In this document: one piece after another, positions 9,008-17,655 of the stretch
How the letters are laid out: each line of letters starts with the position of its first letter
How positions within the stretch are numbered: position 1 is the stretch's first letter
Source: Eubacteriales bacterium
GTDB lineage: Bacteria; Bacillota_A; Clostridia; Lachnospirales; Lachnospiraceae
DNA: 44,068 nucleotides
Direction: 5' to 3'
Assembly (NCBI GenBank): GCA_030533315.1
Contig: JAUNJL010000016.1
Span: forward strand, 1-44,068
Made by a program: the position numbers and the translations under genes
Notes under the pieces: generated by a model
Told to the model about the DNA's origin: nothing
Database searches by the model: none
What the model saw: only the letters and a program-made list of their open reading frames with translations

Positions 9008-10648
9008 TTAATTGTCCTGTGAGTCCTCCTCGCCCAGGGTATAGACATGGCGCTTCTTGGCCATCTCGTCGCTGGCCAGGTATTCGTCGTAGGTGGTGAT
9101 CTTGTCAATGAGGGTTCCGTTTGGCAGGATCTCCATGATGCGGTTGGCGGTGGTCTCCACAAACTGATGGTCGTGGGAGGTGAAAAGGATCACTCCCGGG
9201 AATTTGATGAGGCCATTGTTCAGGGCGGTGATGGACTCCATGTCCAGATGGTTGGTGGGCTCGTCCAGAAGCAGGATGTTTGCCCCGGAGATCATCATCT
9301 TGGAGAGGAGACAGCGCACCTTCTCTCCACCGGAGAGCACCCGCACCCGCTTGACCCCGTCCTCCCCGGGAAAGAGCATACGGCCAAGGAAGCCTCGAAC
9401 GTAGGTGGCATCCTTGATCTCGGAGTACTGTGTCAGCCAGTCGGTGATGGTGAGATCCGAGTCAAACTCTTTGGTGCTGTCCTTGGGGAAGTAGGCCTGA
9501 GAGGTGGTGACTCCCCACTTGTAATGGCCCTCGTCCGGCTCCACCTCACCCATGAGGATGCGGAAAAGGAGGGTGATGGCCTGTTCGTTTGCTCCCACGA
9601 AAGCCACCTTGTCGTCATGTCCCAGGGTGAAGGAGATGTCGTCCAGCACCTTCACTCCGTCCACGGTCTTGGAAAGGTTCTCCACCATCAGGACCTCGTT
9701 GCCGATCTCCCGGTTGGGGCGGAAATCCACGTAGGGATATTTGCGGCTGGAGGGGCGCATCTCCTCCAGCTGGATCTTTTCCAGGGCCCTTTTTCGGGAT
9801 GTGGCCTGCTTGGATTTGGAGGCGTTGGCGCTGAATCGGGAGATGAACTCCTGGAGCTCCTTGATCTTCTCTTCCTTCTTTTTGTTGGCCTCCTTCATCT
9901 GCTTGATGAGGAGCTGGCTGGACTCATACCAGAAATCGTAATTTCCGGCGTAGAGCTGGATCTTGCCATAGTCGATGTCCGCCGTGTGGGTGCAGACCTT
10001 GTTCAGGAAATAGCGGTCGTGGGAGACCACGATCACCGTGTTGTCAAAGTTGATGAGGAACTCCTCCAGCCATTCGATGGCGGGGAGGTCCAGGTGGTTG
10101 GTGGGCTCGTCCAGCAGAAGGATGTCCGGGTTCCCGAAGAGGGCCTGGGCCAGGAGGACCTTCACCTTCTGGCTTCCGGTCAGGTCGCCCACGAGAGTGT
10201 CGTGGAGCTCGGTTTCGATCCCAAGTCCATTCAGCAGGGTGGCTGCGTCGGCCTCGGCCTCCCAGCCGTTCATCTCGGCAAACTCTCCTTCCAGCTCGCT
10301 GGCCCGGATGCCGTCCTCATCGCTGAAGTCCGGCTTTGCGTAAAGGGCGTCCTTCTCCTTCATGATCTCATAAAGGCGGGCGTTTCCCATGATGACGGTG
10401 TCAAGGACGTTGTAAGCGTCATATTTGAAGTGATCCTGGGCCAGGAAGGAAAGCCGCTGCCCTGGGGTGATGGTGACGTCTCCCTTGGTGGGCTCCAGCC
10501 GTCCGGAAAGGATCTTTAGAAAGGTGGACTTACCGGCTCCATTGGCTCCGATGAGGCCGTAGCAGTTGCCCTCGGTAAATTTGATGTTTACCTCCTCAAA
10601 AAGCGCCTTTTTCCCGACGCGCAGGGTAATGTTGTTTGCTGCGATCAT
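9008..10648 (-). CDS. ybiT: ABC-F family ATPase, YbiT/YkpA type
   Basis: A soluble 546-residue protein with two ATP-binding cassettes and no membrane segments, so it acts on ribosomes rather than in transport. Cassette 1 has Walker A GANGAGKST and Walker B LLLDEPTNHLDL. Its signature segment is degenerate (LTGSQKVKVLLAQAL), as in E. coli YbiT. The linker carries the family hallmark FSANASKSKQATSRKRALEK. Cassette 2 has signature LSGGEKVRCLLSK and Walker B NILLLDEPTNHLDM, but its Walker A reads GANEQAIT, without the usual Lys; from memory this also occurs in YkpA-type relatives. Length matches the family. It is a single-gene unit with promoter at 10702-10730 and terminator at 8815-8860. Orthology to YbiT is strong by sequence; physiological role is inferred. 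Confidence 0.9.
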   Translation of the reverse strand: MIAANNITLRVGKKALFEEVNIKFTEGNCYGLIGANGAGKSTFLKILSGRLEPTKGDVTITPGQRLSFLAQDHFKYDAYNVLDTVIMGNARLYEIMKEKDALYAKPDFSDEDGIRASELEGEFAEMNGWEAEADAATLLNGLGIETELHDTLVGDLTGSQKVKVLLAQALFGNPDILLLDEPTNHLDLPAIEWLEEFLINFDNTVIVVSHDRYFLNKVCTHTADIDYGKIQLYAGNYDFWYESSQLLIKQMKEANKKKEEKIKELQEFISRFSANASKSKQATSRKRALEKIQLEEMRPSSRKYPYVDFRPNREIGNEVLMVENLSKTVDGVKVLDDISFTLGHDDKVAFVGANEQAITLLFRILMGEVEPDEGHYKWGVTTSQAYFPKDSTKEFDSDLTITDWLTQYSEIKDATYVRGFLGRMLFPGEDGVKRVRVLSGGEKVRCLLSKMMISGANILLLDEPTNHLDMESITALNNGLIKFPGVILFTSHDHQFVETTANRIMEILPNGTLIDKITTYDEYLASDEMAKKRHVYTLGEEDSQDN

Positions 10649-10701
10649 AGTGGTTCATACCTCTTTTTTCTTGAAATTCCTGTTCGTTTGCATTTGGTTC
10701 T

Positions 10702-10730
10702 AGTATAGCCTATTTCCTCTGCGGCGTAAA
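10702..10730 (-). promoter_or_regulatory. Promoter of the ybiT-like gene
   Basis: Read on the minus strand: -35 TTTACG (10725-10730), 17-bp spacer, -10 TATACT (10702-10707). It is about 55 bases upstream of the ATG at 10648. Confidence 0.65.
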
Positions 10731-10964
10731 CTGTGCAATATGCAAAAATATGACCCGGTTTTTCTTTGTTTTTCGGGCAGTTAGCCCGCAGCAGTCCCGG
10801 CGGGACCGGGGGCAGTGGGCGTTGGCCGGCCACAAAAAACAGGTGTGCAGGACAAAAAAAGACACTGGGAAGGGCGGTTTTGGGGGATCCTGGCCAGCCC
10901 TTTTCAGGCCCTGAGACCGCCGCCCTGTCCTGGAAAGGAGAGACGTCCGGTCCATAATCTTTCC
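10731..10964. other. Intergenic region between divergent ybiT-like and aroK promoters
   Basis: No gene was found between the two divergent promoters. The stretch is GC-rich and carries several short inverted repeats, including CGGGC/GCCCG around 10774-10789 and GTCCC/GGGAC around 10793-10806. No T-tracts or recognisable RNA family were seen. Confidence 0.4.
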
Positions 10965-10993
10965 TTTACAAGACGGTGACTTCCTGCTATAAT
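10965..10993 (+). promoter_or_regulatory. Promoter of aroK
   Basis: TTTACA (10965-10970), exactly 17 bp, then a consensus TATAAT (10988-10993) with an extended TGC in front. It lies 65 bases upstream of the aroK start. Confidence 0.8.
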
Positions 10994-11057
10994 TTGCTAT
11001 CATAGGGGAAAAAGGACACGGGCATATTCAGGAAGGAAGAGGGTAAGGGCAGACTTT

Positions 11058-11579
11058 ATGAAGGAAAAAACACAGATTTATCTCACTGGCTTCATGGGAG
11101 TTGGAAAGAGTGCGGTGTCCCATGAGCTGTGCCGGTCGTGGGGCATGAGGGAGGTGGAGATGGACGGCGTGATCCAGGAGGAACAGCAGATGGCCATTTC
11201 CCAGATCTTTCAGGAGAAGGGGGAGGCCTATTTTCGGGAGCTGGAGACTGCCCTTCTTAGGCGGCTGAAGGAGGCTGAGGAGCCGCTGGTGGTGTCCTGC
11301 GGAGGCGGGGCCGTGATGCGCCGGGAGAACGTGGCACTGATGAAGGAGCGGGGGGTGGTCGTCCTTTTGACCGCGGAGGCGGAGACGATTTACCAGCGTG
11401 TCAAGGACAGCAGGGAACGCCCCCTGCTGAACGGGAACATGAACCCGGGCTATATCCGGAAGCTGATGGAGGAGAGACGGCCCAAATACGAGGCGGCGGC
11501 CGATATTCAGGTGGCTACGGACGGCAGAACGACGGAGGATATCTGCCGGGAAATCCTGGATTTGTGGAAAAAAAGGTAA
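11058..11579 (+). CDS. aroK: Shikimate kinase
   Basis: A 173-residue cytoplasmic kinase that phosphorylates the 3-hydroxyl of shikimate with ATP in the chorismate pathway. The N-terminus carries the P-loop GFMGVGKSA (last position Ala instead of the more usual Ser/Thr). It is followed by EMDGVI (the DxD-like metal/shikimate segment), the FR of AYFRELE, the shikimate-binding triple glycine in VVSCGGGAV, and the lid segment RERPLL with its adenine-binding Arg. These are in the normal order and length for AroK. It stands alone behind its own consensus promoter, not in an aro operon. The Rrf2 gene downstream has a separate promoter and no clear terminator lies between, so read-through is possible. 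Confidence 0.92.
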   Translation: MKEKTQIYLTGFMGVGKSAVSHELCRSWGMREVEMDGVIQEEQQMAISQIFQEKGEAYFRELETALLRRLKEAEEPLVVSCGGGAVMRRENVALMKERGVVVLLTAEAETIYQRVKDSRERPLLNGNMNPGYIRKLMEERRPKYEAAADIQVATDGRTTEDICREILDLWKKR

Positions 11580-11653
11580 CTGACATTGAGAAAAAAATTC
11601 GTTCATGAGGAAAGTAAAAGGTCAGTTTTAGACTATATAAAATTTCTATATTT

Positions 11654-11675
11654 GGTTATATAATTTTCTATAACC
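11654..11675 (+). promoter_or_regulatory. Dyad operator GGTTATA-N8-TATAACC upstream of the Rrf2 gene
   Basis: A perfect 7+7 inverted repeat (11654-11660 and 11669-11675) ends two bases before the -35 of the Rrf2 gene. Rrf2 regulators commonly bind dyads at their own promoters, so autoregulation is inferred. Confidence 0.55.
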
Positions 11676-11677
11676 TA

Positions 11678-11706
11678 TTGAAATTCCCATTGGGTTCTGT
11701 TATAAT
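11678..11706 (+). promoter_or_regulatory. Promoter of the Rrf2 regulator gene
   Basis: TTGAAA (11678-11683), a 17-bp spacer containing the small palindrome CCCATTGGG (11686-11694), and a consensus TATAAT (11701-11706). It lies 68 bases before the ATG at 11774. Confidence 0.82.
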
Positions 11707-11773
11707 TTCTATATGGGGGCAAGGAAAATAAGATAATTACAACTCCAAGTGAGTAGATCGAGAGGTTATAGGT

Positions 11774-12211
11774 ATGTTTATTACGAGAGAATGTGATTAT
11801 GCGGTTCGCGTACTTCGGGCACTGGCAGGGGAAAAGAGGCTGAGCGTCAACGAGATTTGTGAAAAAGAGGTCATCACAGCTCCCTTTGCCTACAAGATTT
11901 TGAAGAAGCTTCAGAAGGCCAAGATGGTCAGAGGCTATCGGGGAGTGCACGGAGGATATACCCTCAACAAAAGCATGGGAGATATGACACTGTTTGACGT
12001 GTACAGCGCCATTTCCCCGGATATGTTTATCATTGAATGTATGAATCCTAAGAAGCAGTGCGTCAGGGACGGACAGAATGGACAGCCCTGTCTGATGCAC
12101 GCGGAGCTTGTGTCCATTCAGGACGAGCTCTGGAGAATGCTGAAGAGAAAATCTTTGAAGGAGATCCTGGAGTTATCCGACGACGGGGAGCCCCAGGTAA
12201 AATCTGCATAG
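11774..12211 (+). CDS. Rrf2-family Fe-S transcriptional regulator
   Basis: A 145-residue winged-helix regulator. The N-terminus MFITRECDYAVRVLRALA is the typical Rrf2 opening. The wing carries GYRGVHGGYTL, and the effector region holds three cysteines at 89, 96 and 106 (spacing C-x6-C-x9-C), as in Fe-S sensing members such as IscR and NsrR. It probably binds a [2Fe-2S] or [4Fe-4S] cluster and senses oxidative or nitrosative stress or cluster status; which one cannot be read from the sequence. It is not next to isc or suf genes. Its nearest downstream gene is the oxygen-sensitive Fe-S enzyme gene nifJ, which makes PFOR a candidate target. A dyad at 11654-11675 suggests autoregulation. Confidence 0.88.
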   Translation: MFITRECDYAVRVLRALAGEKRLSVNEICEKEVITAPFAYKILKKLQKAKMVRGYRGVHGGYTLNKSMGDMTLFDVYSAISPDMFIIECMNPKKQCVRDGQNGQPCLMHAELVSIQDELWRMLKRKSLKEILELSDDGEPQVKSA

Positions 12212-12231
12212 TGTATGGTTTCAGAAAAAAG

Positions 12232-12276
12232 GAGGACGGCATCGGCGCCTTGACCGATGGATCGGCCTCTTTTTTT
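12232..12276 (+). terminator. Probable terminator after the Rrf2 gene
   Basis: GAGG (12232-12235) pairs with CCTC (12266-12269) directly before a seven-T run, with an internal CATCGG/CCGATG stem (12240-12245/12254-12259). The stem is interrupted, so this is a moderate call. Confidence 0.55.
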
Positions 12277-12387
12277 GTGGGATTCTGGGGACCGCCGTAT
12301 TTTTCGCACTTTTTGGAGGAAAAAGGGAAAAAGAAGGATTCTTTCCTCTTTGTATGCGATTAGATACAAAAAAAAGTGTAAACCAAA

Positions 12388-12416
12388 TAGAAAAACAGGA
12401 AAAAGTGTGGTATAAT
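12388..12416 (+). promoter_or_regulatory. Promoter of nifJ
   Basis: A weak -35 TAGAAA (12388-12393), 17-bp spacer, and a consensus TATAAT (12411-12416). Transcription would start near 12423 and give a leader of about 205 nt before the nifJ ATG. A weak -35 next to a strong -10 fits activator dependence or modulation. Confidence 0.65.
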
Positions 12417-12628
12417 ATCAAGTAGAGTTTTGTAACAGTTCAGGCGGGGCCGTGCGTTTGCCGCACTGGCCGCAGGAAAATGACGGGAATGTGCAGGGAT
12501 CCCATGACGCAGACGTTTTTCATAGGTCCTTGCAGGTAACAGTTTGGCGATCTGAGCTATTACGGAATCTTAGACACGCGGTGTCTAGAAATAATTTTCA
12601 GCATACCTTGAAGGAGGAAAAACAAACT
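12417..12628 (+). other. Long structured 5' leader of nifJ
   Basis: About 200 bases without a gene. It contains a strong hairpin (GGCC+GTGCG at 12448-12456 with CGCAC+T+GGCC at 12462-12471) and a second perfect one, TAGACAC-GCG-GTGTCTA (12571-12587). The region then leads into the AAGGAGG at 12611-12617. No known riboswitch consensus was recognised. Confidence 0.5.
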
Positions 12629-15600
12629 ATGGCAAGAAAGATGAAAACCATGGATGGTAACCATGCGGCCGCACATGCGTCATACGCATTTTCCGACGTT
12701 GCTGCAATTTACCCGATCACCCCTTCATCTGTGATGGCAGAGGCTACAGATGAGTGGGCTACCCAGGGAAGGAAGAACATCTTCGGACAGGAGGTACAGG
12801 TTACGGAGATGCAGTCTGAGGCCGGCGCAGCAGGCGCTGTACACGGTTCCCTGGCAGCGGGCGCACTTACCACCACTTATACCGCATCTCAGGGTCTTCT
12901 TCTGATGATCCCGAATCTTTACAAGATCGCCGGCGAGCAGCTTCCGGGTGTGTTCAACGTGTCTGCCCGCGCTCTTGCTTCCCACGCTCTTTCTATCTTC
13001 GGCGACCACTCCGACGTTATGGCGTGCCGCCAGACAGGATGCGCCATGCTGTGTGAGTCTTCCGTACAGGAGGTTATGGACCTGACGCCGGTTGCCCATC
13101 TTGCGGCGATCAAGGGTAAGGTTCCCTTCATCAATTTCTTCGACGGTTTCCGTACCTCCCACGAGATCCAGAAGATTGAGACATGGGATTATGAGGATCT
13201 GAAGGATATGGCGGATATGGATGCCATCGCCGCATTCCGAAACAACGCCTTAAATCCCAACCATCCATGCCAGAGAGGCTCCGCTCAGAACCCGGACATC
13301 TTCTTCCAGGCAAGAGAGGCCTGCAATCCTTATTATGACCAGCTTCCTGAGATCGTCCAGATGTACATGGACAAGGTAAACGAGAAGATCGGTACCGATT
13401 ACAAGCTGTTCAACTACTATGGAGCCGAGGACGCAGAGCACGTGATCGTGGCTATGGGCTCCGTGAACGATACCATCGAGGAGACCATCGATTATCTGAG
13501 GGCTGCCGGCAAGAAGGTGGGCGTGGTGAAGGTTCGCCTTTACAGGCCATTCTGCGCAGACGCCCTGGTTGCAGCCATTCCCGAGACCGTGAAGCAGATC
13601 TCCGTTCTTGACAGAACCAAGGAGCCGGGCGCACTGGGCGAGCCTTTGTACCTGGACGTTGTCGCAGCGCTGAAGGACAGCAAGCTTGCAGGCGTGAAGG
13701 TATTCTCCGGACGCTATGGCCTTGGCTCTAAGGACACCACTCCCGCTCAGATCGTGGCTGTTTATGAGAACACGGAGAAGGCAAGATTTACCATCGGCAT
13801 CGTGGACGACGTGACGAACCTTTCCCTTGAGACGGGCGCTCCGCTGGTTACCACTCCCGAGGGAACCACGAACTGCAAGTTCTGGGGTCTTGGTGCAGAC
13901 GGTACCGTAGGTGCGAACAAGAACTCCATCAAGATCATCGGCGACAACACCGATATGTATGCGCAGGCATACTTTGACTACGACTCCAAGAAGTCCGGCG
14001 GTGTGACCATGTCCCACTTACGTTTCGGCAAGAAGCCCATCAAGTCCACCTACCTGATCCACAAGGCGAATTTCGTGGCCTGCCACAATCCGTCCTATGT
14101 GAACAAGTACAACATGGTACAGGAGCTGGTAGACGGCGGTACCTTCCTTCTGAACTGTGCATGGGATATGGAGGGCCTTGAGAAGCATCTTCCGGGACAG
14201 GTGAAGGCTTTCATCGCCAACCATGGCATCAAGTTCTACACCATCGACGGCGTGAAGATCGGTATCGAGACCGGCATGGGACCCACCCGTATCAACACCA
14301 TTCTTCAGTCCGCATTCTTCAAGCTGACGGGCATCATCCCCGAGGAGCAGGCCATCGACCTGATGAAGGCTGCCGCAAAGGCCACCTACGGACGTAAGGG
14401 TGACGACGTGGTTCAGAAGAACTGGGCTGCCATCGACGAGGGCGCTCGCCAGGTGGTTGAGATCCAGGTACCGGAGAGCTGGAAGAACGCAGCAGACGAA
14501 GGCCTCCATATGACCCATGCCACCGAGGGACGCCAGGACGTGGTGGATTTTGTAAACAATATCCAGTCAAAGGTGAACGCTCAGGAGGGCAATTCTCTTC
14601 CTGTTTCCGCATTTAAGCCTTATGTGGACGGCACCACGCCTTCCGGAGCAGCCGCTTACGAGAAGAGAGGCATTGCCGTGAATGTTCCGGTATGGAACCC
14701 GGACAACTGTATCCAGTGTAACCGTTGTGCTTACGTGTGCCCGCATGCGGTGATCCGCCCCGTTGCCCTGACGGAGGCTGAGGCAGCCGCTGCACCGGAG
14801 GGAATGAAGACTCTTCCCATGACGGGTATGAAGGACTACCAGTTCACCATGACGGTTTCCGTTCTTGACTGTACAGGCTGCGGCTCCTGCGCCAATGTAT
14901 GCCCAGGCAAGAAGGGTGCCAAGGCTCTTGCAATGGAGAACCTGGAGGCAAACGCCGGTTCCCAGAAATACTTTGACTATGGCGTGCAGCTTCCCATCAA
15001 GGAGGACGTGGTTGCCAAATTTAAAGAGACGACCGTGAAGGGCAGCCAGTTCAAGCAGCCGCTTCTTGAGTTCTCAGGAGCCTGCGCAGGCTGCGGCGAG
15101 ACACCTTATGCCAAGCTGATCACCCAGCTCTTCGGAGACAGGATGTACATCGCAAATGCGACGGGATGCTCCTCCATCTGGGGCAACTCCTCACCGTCCA
15201 CTCCTTACACCGTGAACGCAAAGGGACAGGGTCCTGCATGGGCAAACTCTCTCTTTGAGGACAATGCGGAGTTCGGTTATGGTATGCTTCTTGCACAGAA
15301 CGCTATCCGCGACGGCCTGAAGGCAAAGGTTGAGGCTGTTGTTGCCGGAGGCAAGAACGAGGATGTGAAGGCTGCCGGACAGGAATGGCTGGATACCTTC
15401 TCCTGCGGAGCTACCAACGGGGCTGCCACGGACAAGCTGATCGCCGCTCTTGAGGCCTGTGGCTGCGATACGGCGAAAGAGATCCTTGCACAGAAGGATT
15501 ACCTCTCCAAGAAGTCCCAGTGGATCTTCGGCGGTGACGGATGGGCTTACGATATCGGATTCGGCGGCGTTGACCATGTTCTGGCAAGCGGCCGTGACAT

Positions 15601-16168
15601 CAACGTGATGGTATTTGATACCGAGGTTTACTCCAATACCGGCGGACAGTCCTCCAAGTCCACCCCCACCGGCGCCATCGCTCAGTTTGCTGCCGGCGGA
15701 AAAGAGACGAAGAAGAAGGATATGGCATCCATCGCCATGAGCTATGGTTATGTGTACGTTGCCCAGATTTCCATGGGCGCTGACTTCAACCAGGCCATCA
15801 AGGCCATTGCCGAGGCGGAGGCTTATCCGGGACCGTCCCTCATCATCGCTTATGCTCCATGTATCAACCACGGTATCAAGAAGGGCATGTCCAAGGCCCA
15901 GACCGAGGAGGAGCTGGCTGTGAAGTGCGGATATTGGCACAACTTCCGCTTCAACCCGGCCGCAGAAGGAAACAAGTTCACCCTTGATTCCAAGGCTCCG
16001 GACATGACGGATTATCAGGAGTTCCTGAATGGCGAGGTTCGTTACAACTCCTTGAAGCGTCAGAATCCTGAGAAGGCTGCCAGACTGTTTGACAAGAACC
16101 AGGCTGAGGCCAAGGCAAGGTTTGAGTATCTTCAGAAGCTGGTTACTCTCCACAGCACGGAGGAGTAA
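12629..16168 (+). CDS. nifJ: Pyruvate:ferredoxin (flavodoxin) oxidoreductase
   Basis: A single-chain PFOR of 1179 residues, the usual length. It oxidises pyruvate with CoA to acetyl-CoA and CO2 and reduces ferredoxin, central to anaerobic energy metabolism. Start ATG 12629 follows AAGGAGG; the frame is open further upstream but that part has no family similarity. Domains in order: the pyruvate-binding domain (YPITPSSVMAEATDEWA), CoA and linker domains, two [4Fe-4S] motifs of the 2x ferredoxin domain (CIQCNRCAYVCP from C694, CTGCGSCANVCP from C748), the proximal cluster ligands CAGCGE (C819, C822), and the TPP site GDGWAYDIG near 970 with NTGGQSSKSTPTGA. Codon use is strongly biased, as in highly expressed genes. 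It is monocistronic with a terminator at 16215. It could oxidise pyruvate made by YgeX. Confidence 0.97.
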   Translation: MARKMKTMDGNHAAAHASYAFSDVAAIYPITPSSVMAEATDEWATQGRKNIFGQEVQVTEMQSEAGAAGAVHGSLAAGALTTTYTASQGLLLMIPNLYKIAGEQLPGVFNVSARALASHALSIFGDHSDVMACRQTGCAMLCESSVQEVMDLTPVAHLAAIKGKVPFINFFDGFRTSHEIQKIETWDYEDLKDMADMDAIAAFRNNALNPNHPCQRGSAQNPDIFFQAREACNPYYDQLPEIVQMYMDKVNEKIGTDYKLFNYYGAEDAEHVIVAMGSVNDTIEETIDYLRAAGKKVGVVKVRLYRPFCADALVAAIPETVKQISVLDRTKEPGALGEPLYLDVVAALKDSKLAGVKVFSGRYGLGSKDTTPAQIVAVYENTEKARFTIGIVDDVTNLSLETGAPLVTTPEGTTNCKFWGLGADGTVGANKNSIKIIGDNTDMYAQAYFDYDSKKSGGVTMSHLRFGKKPIKSTYLIHKANFVACHNPSYVNKYNMVQELVDGGTFLLNCAWDMEGLEKHLPGQVKAFIANHGIKFYTIDGVKIGIETGMGPTRINTILQSAFFKLTGIIPEEQAIDLMKAAAKATYGRKGDDVVQKNWAAIDEGARQVVEIQVPESWKNAADEGLHMTHATEGRQDVVDFVNNIQSKVNAQEGNSLPVSAFKPYVDGTTPSGAAAYEKRGIAVNVPVWNPDNCIQCNRCAYVCPHAVIRPVALTEAEAAAAPEGMKTLPMTGMKDYQFTMTVSVLDCTGCGSCANVCPGKKGAKALAMENLEANAGSQKYFDYGVQLPIKEDVVAKFKETTVKGSQFKQPLLEFSGACAGCGETPYAKLITQLFGDRMYIANATGCSSIWGNSSPSTPYTVNAKGQGPAWANSLFEDNAEFGYGMLLAQNAIRDGLKAKVEAVVAGGKNEDVKAAGQEWLDTFSCGATNGAATDKLIAALEACGCDTAKEILAQKDYLSKKSQWIFGGDGWAYDIGFGGVDHVLASGRDINVMVFDTEVYSNTGGQSSKSTPTGAIAQFAAGGKETKKKDMASIAMSYGYVYVAQISMGADFNQAIKAIAEAEAYPGPSLIIAYAPCINHGIKKGMSKAQTEEELAVKCGYWHNFRFNPAAEGNKFTLDSKAPDMTDYQEFLNGEVRYNSLKRQNPEKAARLFDKNQAEAKARFEYLQKLVTLHSTEE

Positions 16169-16214
16169 AAAAGAGACACCTTCAGAGGATGAGGTCATTT
16201 AGAATATGAGAAGG

Positions 16215-16243
16215 GCTGCCGCCTGTGCGGCAGCTCTTTTTTT
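16215..16243 (+). terminator. Rho-independent terminator of nifJ
   Basis: An 8-bp GC-rich stem, GCTGCCGC (16215-16222) with GCGGCAGC (16227-16234), loop CTGT, then a T-rich run to 16243. Confidence 0.92.
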
Positions 16244-16424
16244 AGTTCATGGGAAGTCATCTCCCTGCCATAGGGCATGGGCTCTGTGAGGGAAAAGCAG
16301 GGCGTCTTTCCTTTAGGGGCGGGCTTTTGTGAGGGAGGGGCGGGCTTTTCTTGGCTGGAAAAGGCAAAATTGCGGTCCTTAAGGCCAGACGGCGGGAGGG
16401 GAGGGCAGACCCGGCGTATTTTCT
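16244..16424 (+). other. Intergenic region between nifJ terminator and next promoter
   Basis: No gene was seen. The only pattern is a short direct repeat AGGGGCGGGCTTTT at 16315-16328 and 16336-16349 (21-bp period). The sequence is GC-rich with a G-purine bias. Confidence 0.4.
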
Positions 16425-16454
16425 CTTGTATATGGCGATGGTAAACGTTATAAT
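16425..16454 (+). promoter_or_regulatory. Promoter of the secreted HExxH protein gene
   Basis: TTGTAT (16425-16430), 18-bp spacer, consensus TATAAT (16449-16454), 47 bases upstream of the ATG at 16501. Confidence 0.6.
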
Positions 16455-16500
16455 GGGATTACGGCTGTTGTTGTCTGTAGAAAGGAAAGGAGAAAAAAGT

Positions 16501-17577
16501 ATGAAGAGAAGGATCGCATTGTGGATGGCCGTGGTGATGCTCTTTTGTGCGGCGGTTCCCCAGGGAGTTTTGGCGGGAGAGTATGCAGGCGGCAGAAATG
16601 CTGTAGGTTCCTCCCTGGAGATGGATCCCGGTGGAGAAAGCGCCGGGGACGGCCTGGGGCGGATGGACGTGCAGTTTGGGAAGGATTTTTATGTCCTGGA
16701 TCCGGTGGCTGCCCGCGGCGGGGTCTCATTTACCGAGGATCAGCTGCTCAGGTTCCTAAAGAAGTATGACCGGGACGGCCATTATATTTTGGACAAGCAG
16801 AGAAGGAGGGGCGGTCGGATTCTTTCCTGGTTCTCGCCGGGGAGCAAGATGGTCTCCGAAGGATTGGAGGTAGCGGTCCACGAGGAGACTCATGGGTACA
16901 GCTTCCAGGATTATCCCTGGTGGAGCGGCGCCCAGGGGGAGTCCATCTACACGGGAAATCAGAAGAAGATCGACGTGCGGTACACGAAGGTATACAGGAG
17001 CCGGGAAATGGCCAGGACCATACCGGCCTCCCTGCGCACGGAGCGGTATGATCTCTACGTGGGAAACCCCACGGCGAACCTGGCGTCGGATGTGAACGGG
17101 GCTTATGGCCTTTTGAATGAGTTTACGGCTTATTATTGGGGAATGCACACCATCATGTCCCTGAAGCCCTACTTTGAAAAGAACGCAAGGAAGCCCAGTG
17201 ATTGGAACGTTTACCTGCATTCCGGCTCCAACGACCGGATGGCTTATGCGGAGTTCCGTTTTTATATCCTGGAGTATCTGTATTATGCAAAAAAGCATTA
17301 CCCCCAGATATACAATGGGATTATGAACAACAAAAATTTTGTGAAGGCCTTCCAGACCATTGACAAAAAGTTTATCCGGCAGAACAAGGCCTATGAGAGG
17401 CAGCTGAAAAGGCTGGTGAAGTATTACAACAAAAAGGGGATCTGGTCGGAGATCCGGGGAGATTTTATTTTCCTGGGTGGTTCCGGCGTGGGTATCAGGA
17501 CTTCCAGCTACAACAAGCTTATGAAGGAAATGAAGAAAAAGAAATATCAGCCGATCCTGAAAATACTGAAGGGATGA
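16501..17577 (+). CDS. Secreted putative zinc metallopeptidase-like protein (HEETH)
   Basis: A 358-residue exported protein. The start ATG 16501 has AAAGGAAAGGAG upstream and gives a signal peptide (MKRRIALWMAVVMLFCAAVP, cleavage around VLAG). An HExxH zinc motif, HEETH, lies at residues 127-131. A downstream NEFTAYYWG supplies Glu207 as a candidate third ligand, the arrangement of gluzincin-type peptidases. The C-terminal third is Tyr- and Lys-rich (YYAKKHYPQIYNG, KKKKYQPILKILKG). The exact family was not recognised, and peptidase activity is inferred from the motif only. It precedes GtrB- and GtrA-like genes by 78 bases with no terminator between, so co-transcription is possible and may point to a cell-envelope role. 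Confidence 0.65.
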   Translation: MKRRIALWMAVVMLFCAAVPQGVLAGEYAGGRNAVGSSLEMDPGGESAGDGLGRMDVQFGKDFYVLDPVAARGGVSFTEDQLLRFLKKYDRDGHYILDKQRRRGGRILSWFSPGSKMVSEGLEVAVHEETHGYSFQDYPWWSGAQGESIYTGNQKKIDVRYTKVYRSREMARTIPASLRTERYDLYVGNPTANLASDVNGAYGLLNEFTAYYWGMHTIMSLKPYFEKNARKPSDWNVYLHSGSNDRMAYAEFRFYILEYLYYAKKHYPQIYNGIMNNKNFVKAFQTIDKKFIRQNKAYERQLKRLVKYYNKKGIWSEIRGDFIFLGGSGVGIRTSSYNKLMKEMKKKKYQPILKILKG

Positions 17578-17655
17578 GCCTGAAGGGCGGGCCGCAGAGC
17601 TGAGGGGCAGCCTTTTGGGAATGATGTGGAGGTTACGGAAAATGGGTATGGAAGT

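Noticed and set aside
9047..10519. A 490-codon open frame on the plus strand over the ABC-F gene
   Set aside because: It is antisense to a complete ABC-F protein with intact motifs. The translation is repetitive Val/Gly/Leu-rich without domain character.
12452..12628. N-terminal extension of PFOR
   Set aside because: The open frame continues upstream across the structured leader, but the family-typical N-terminus and AAGGAGG point to 12629.
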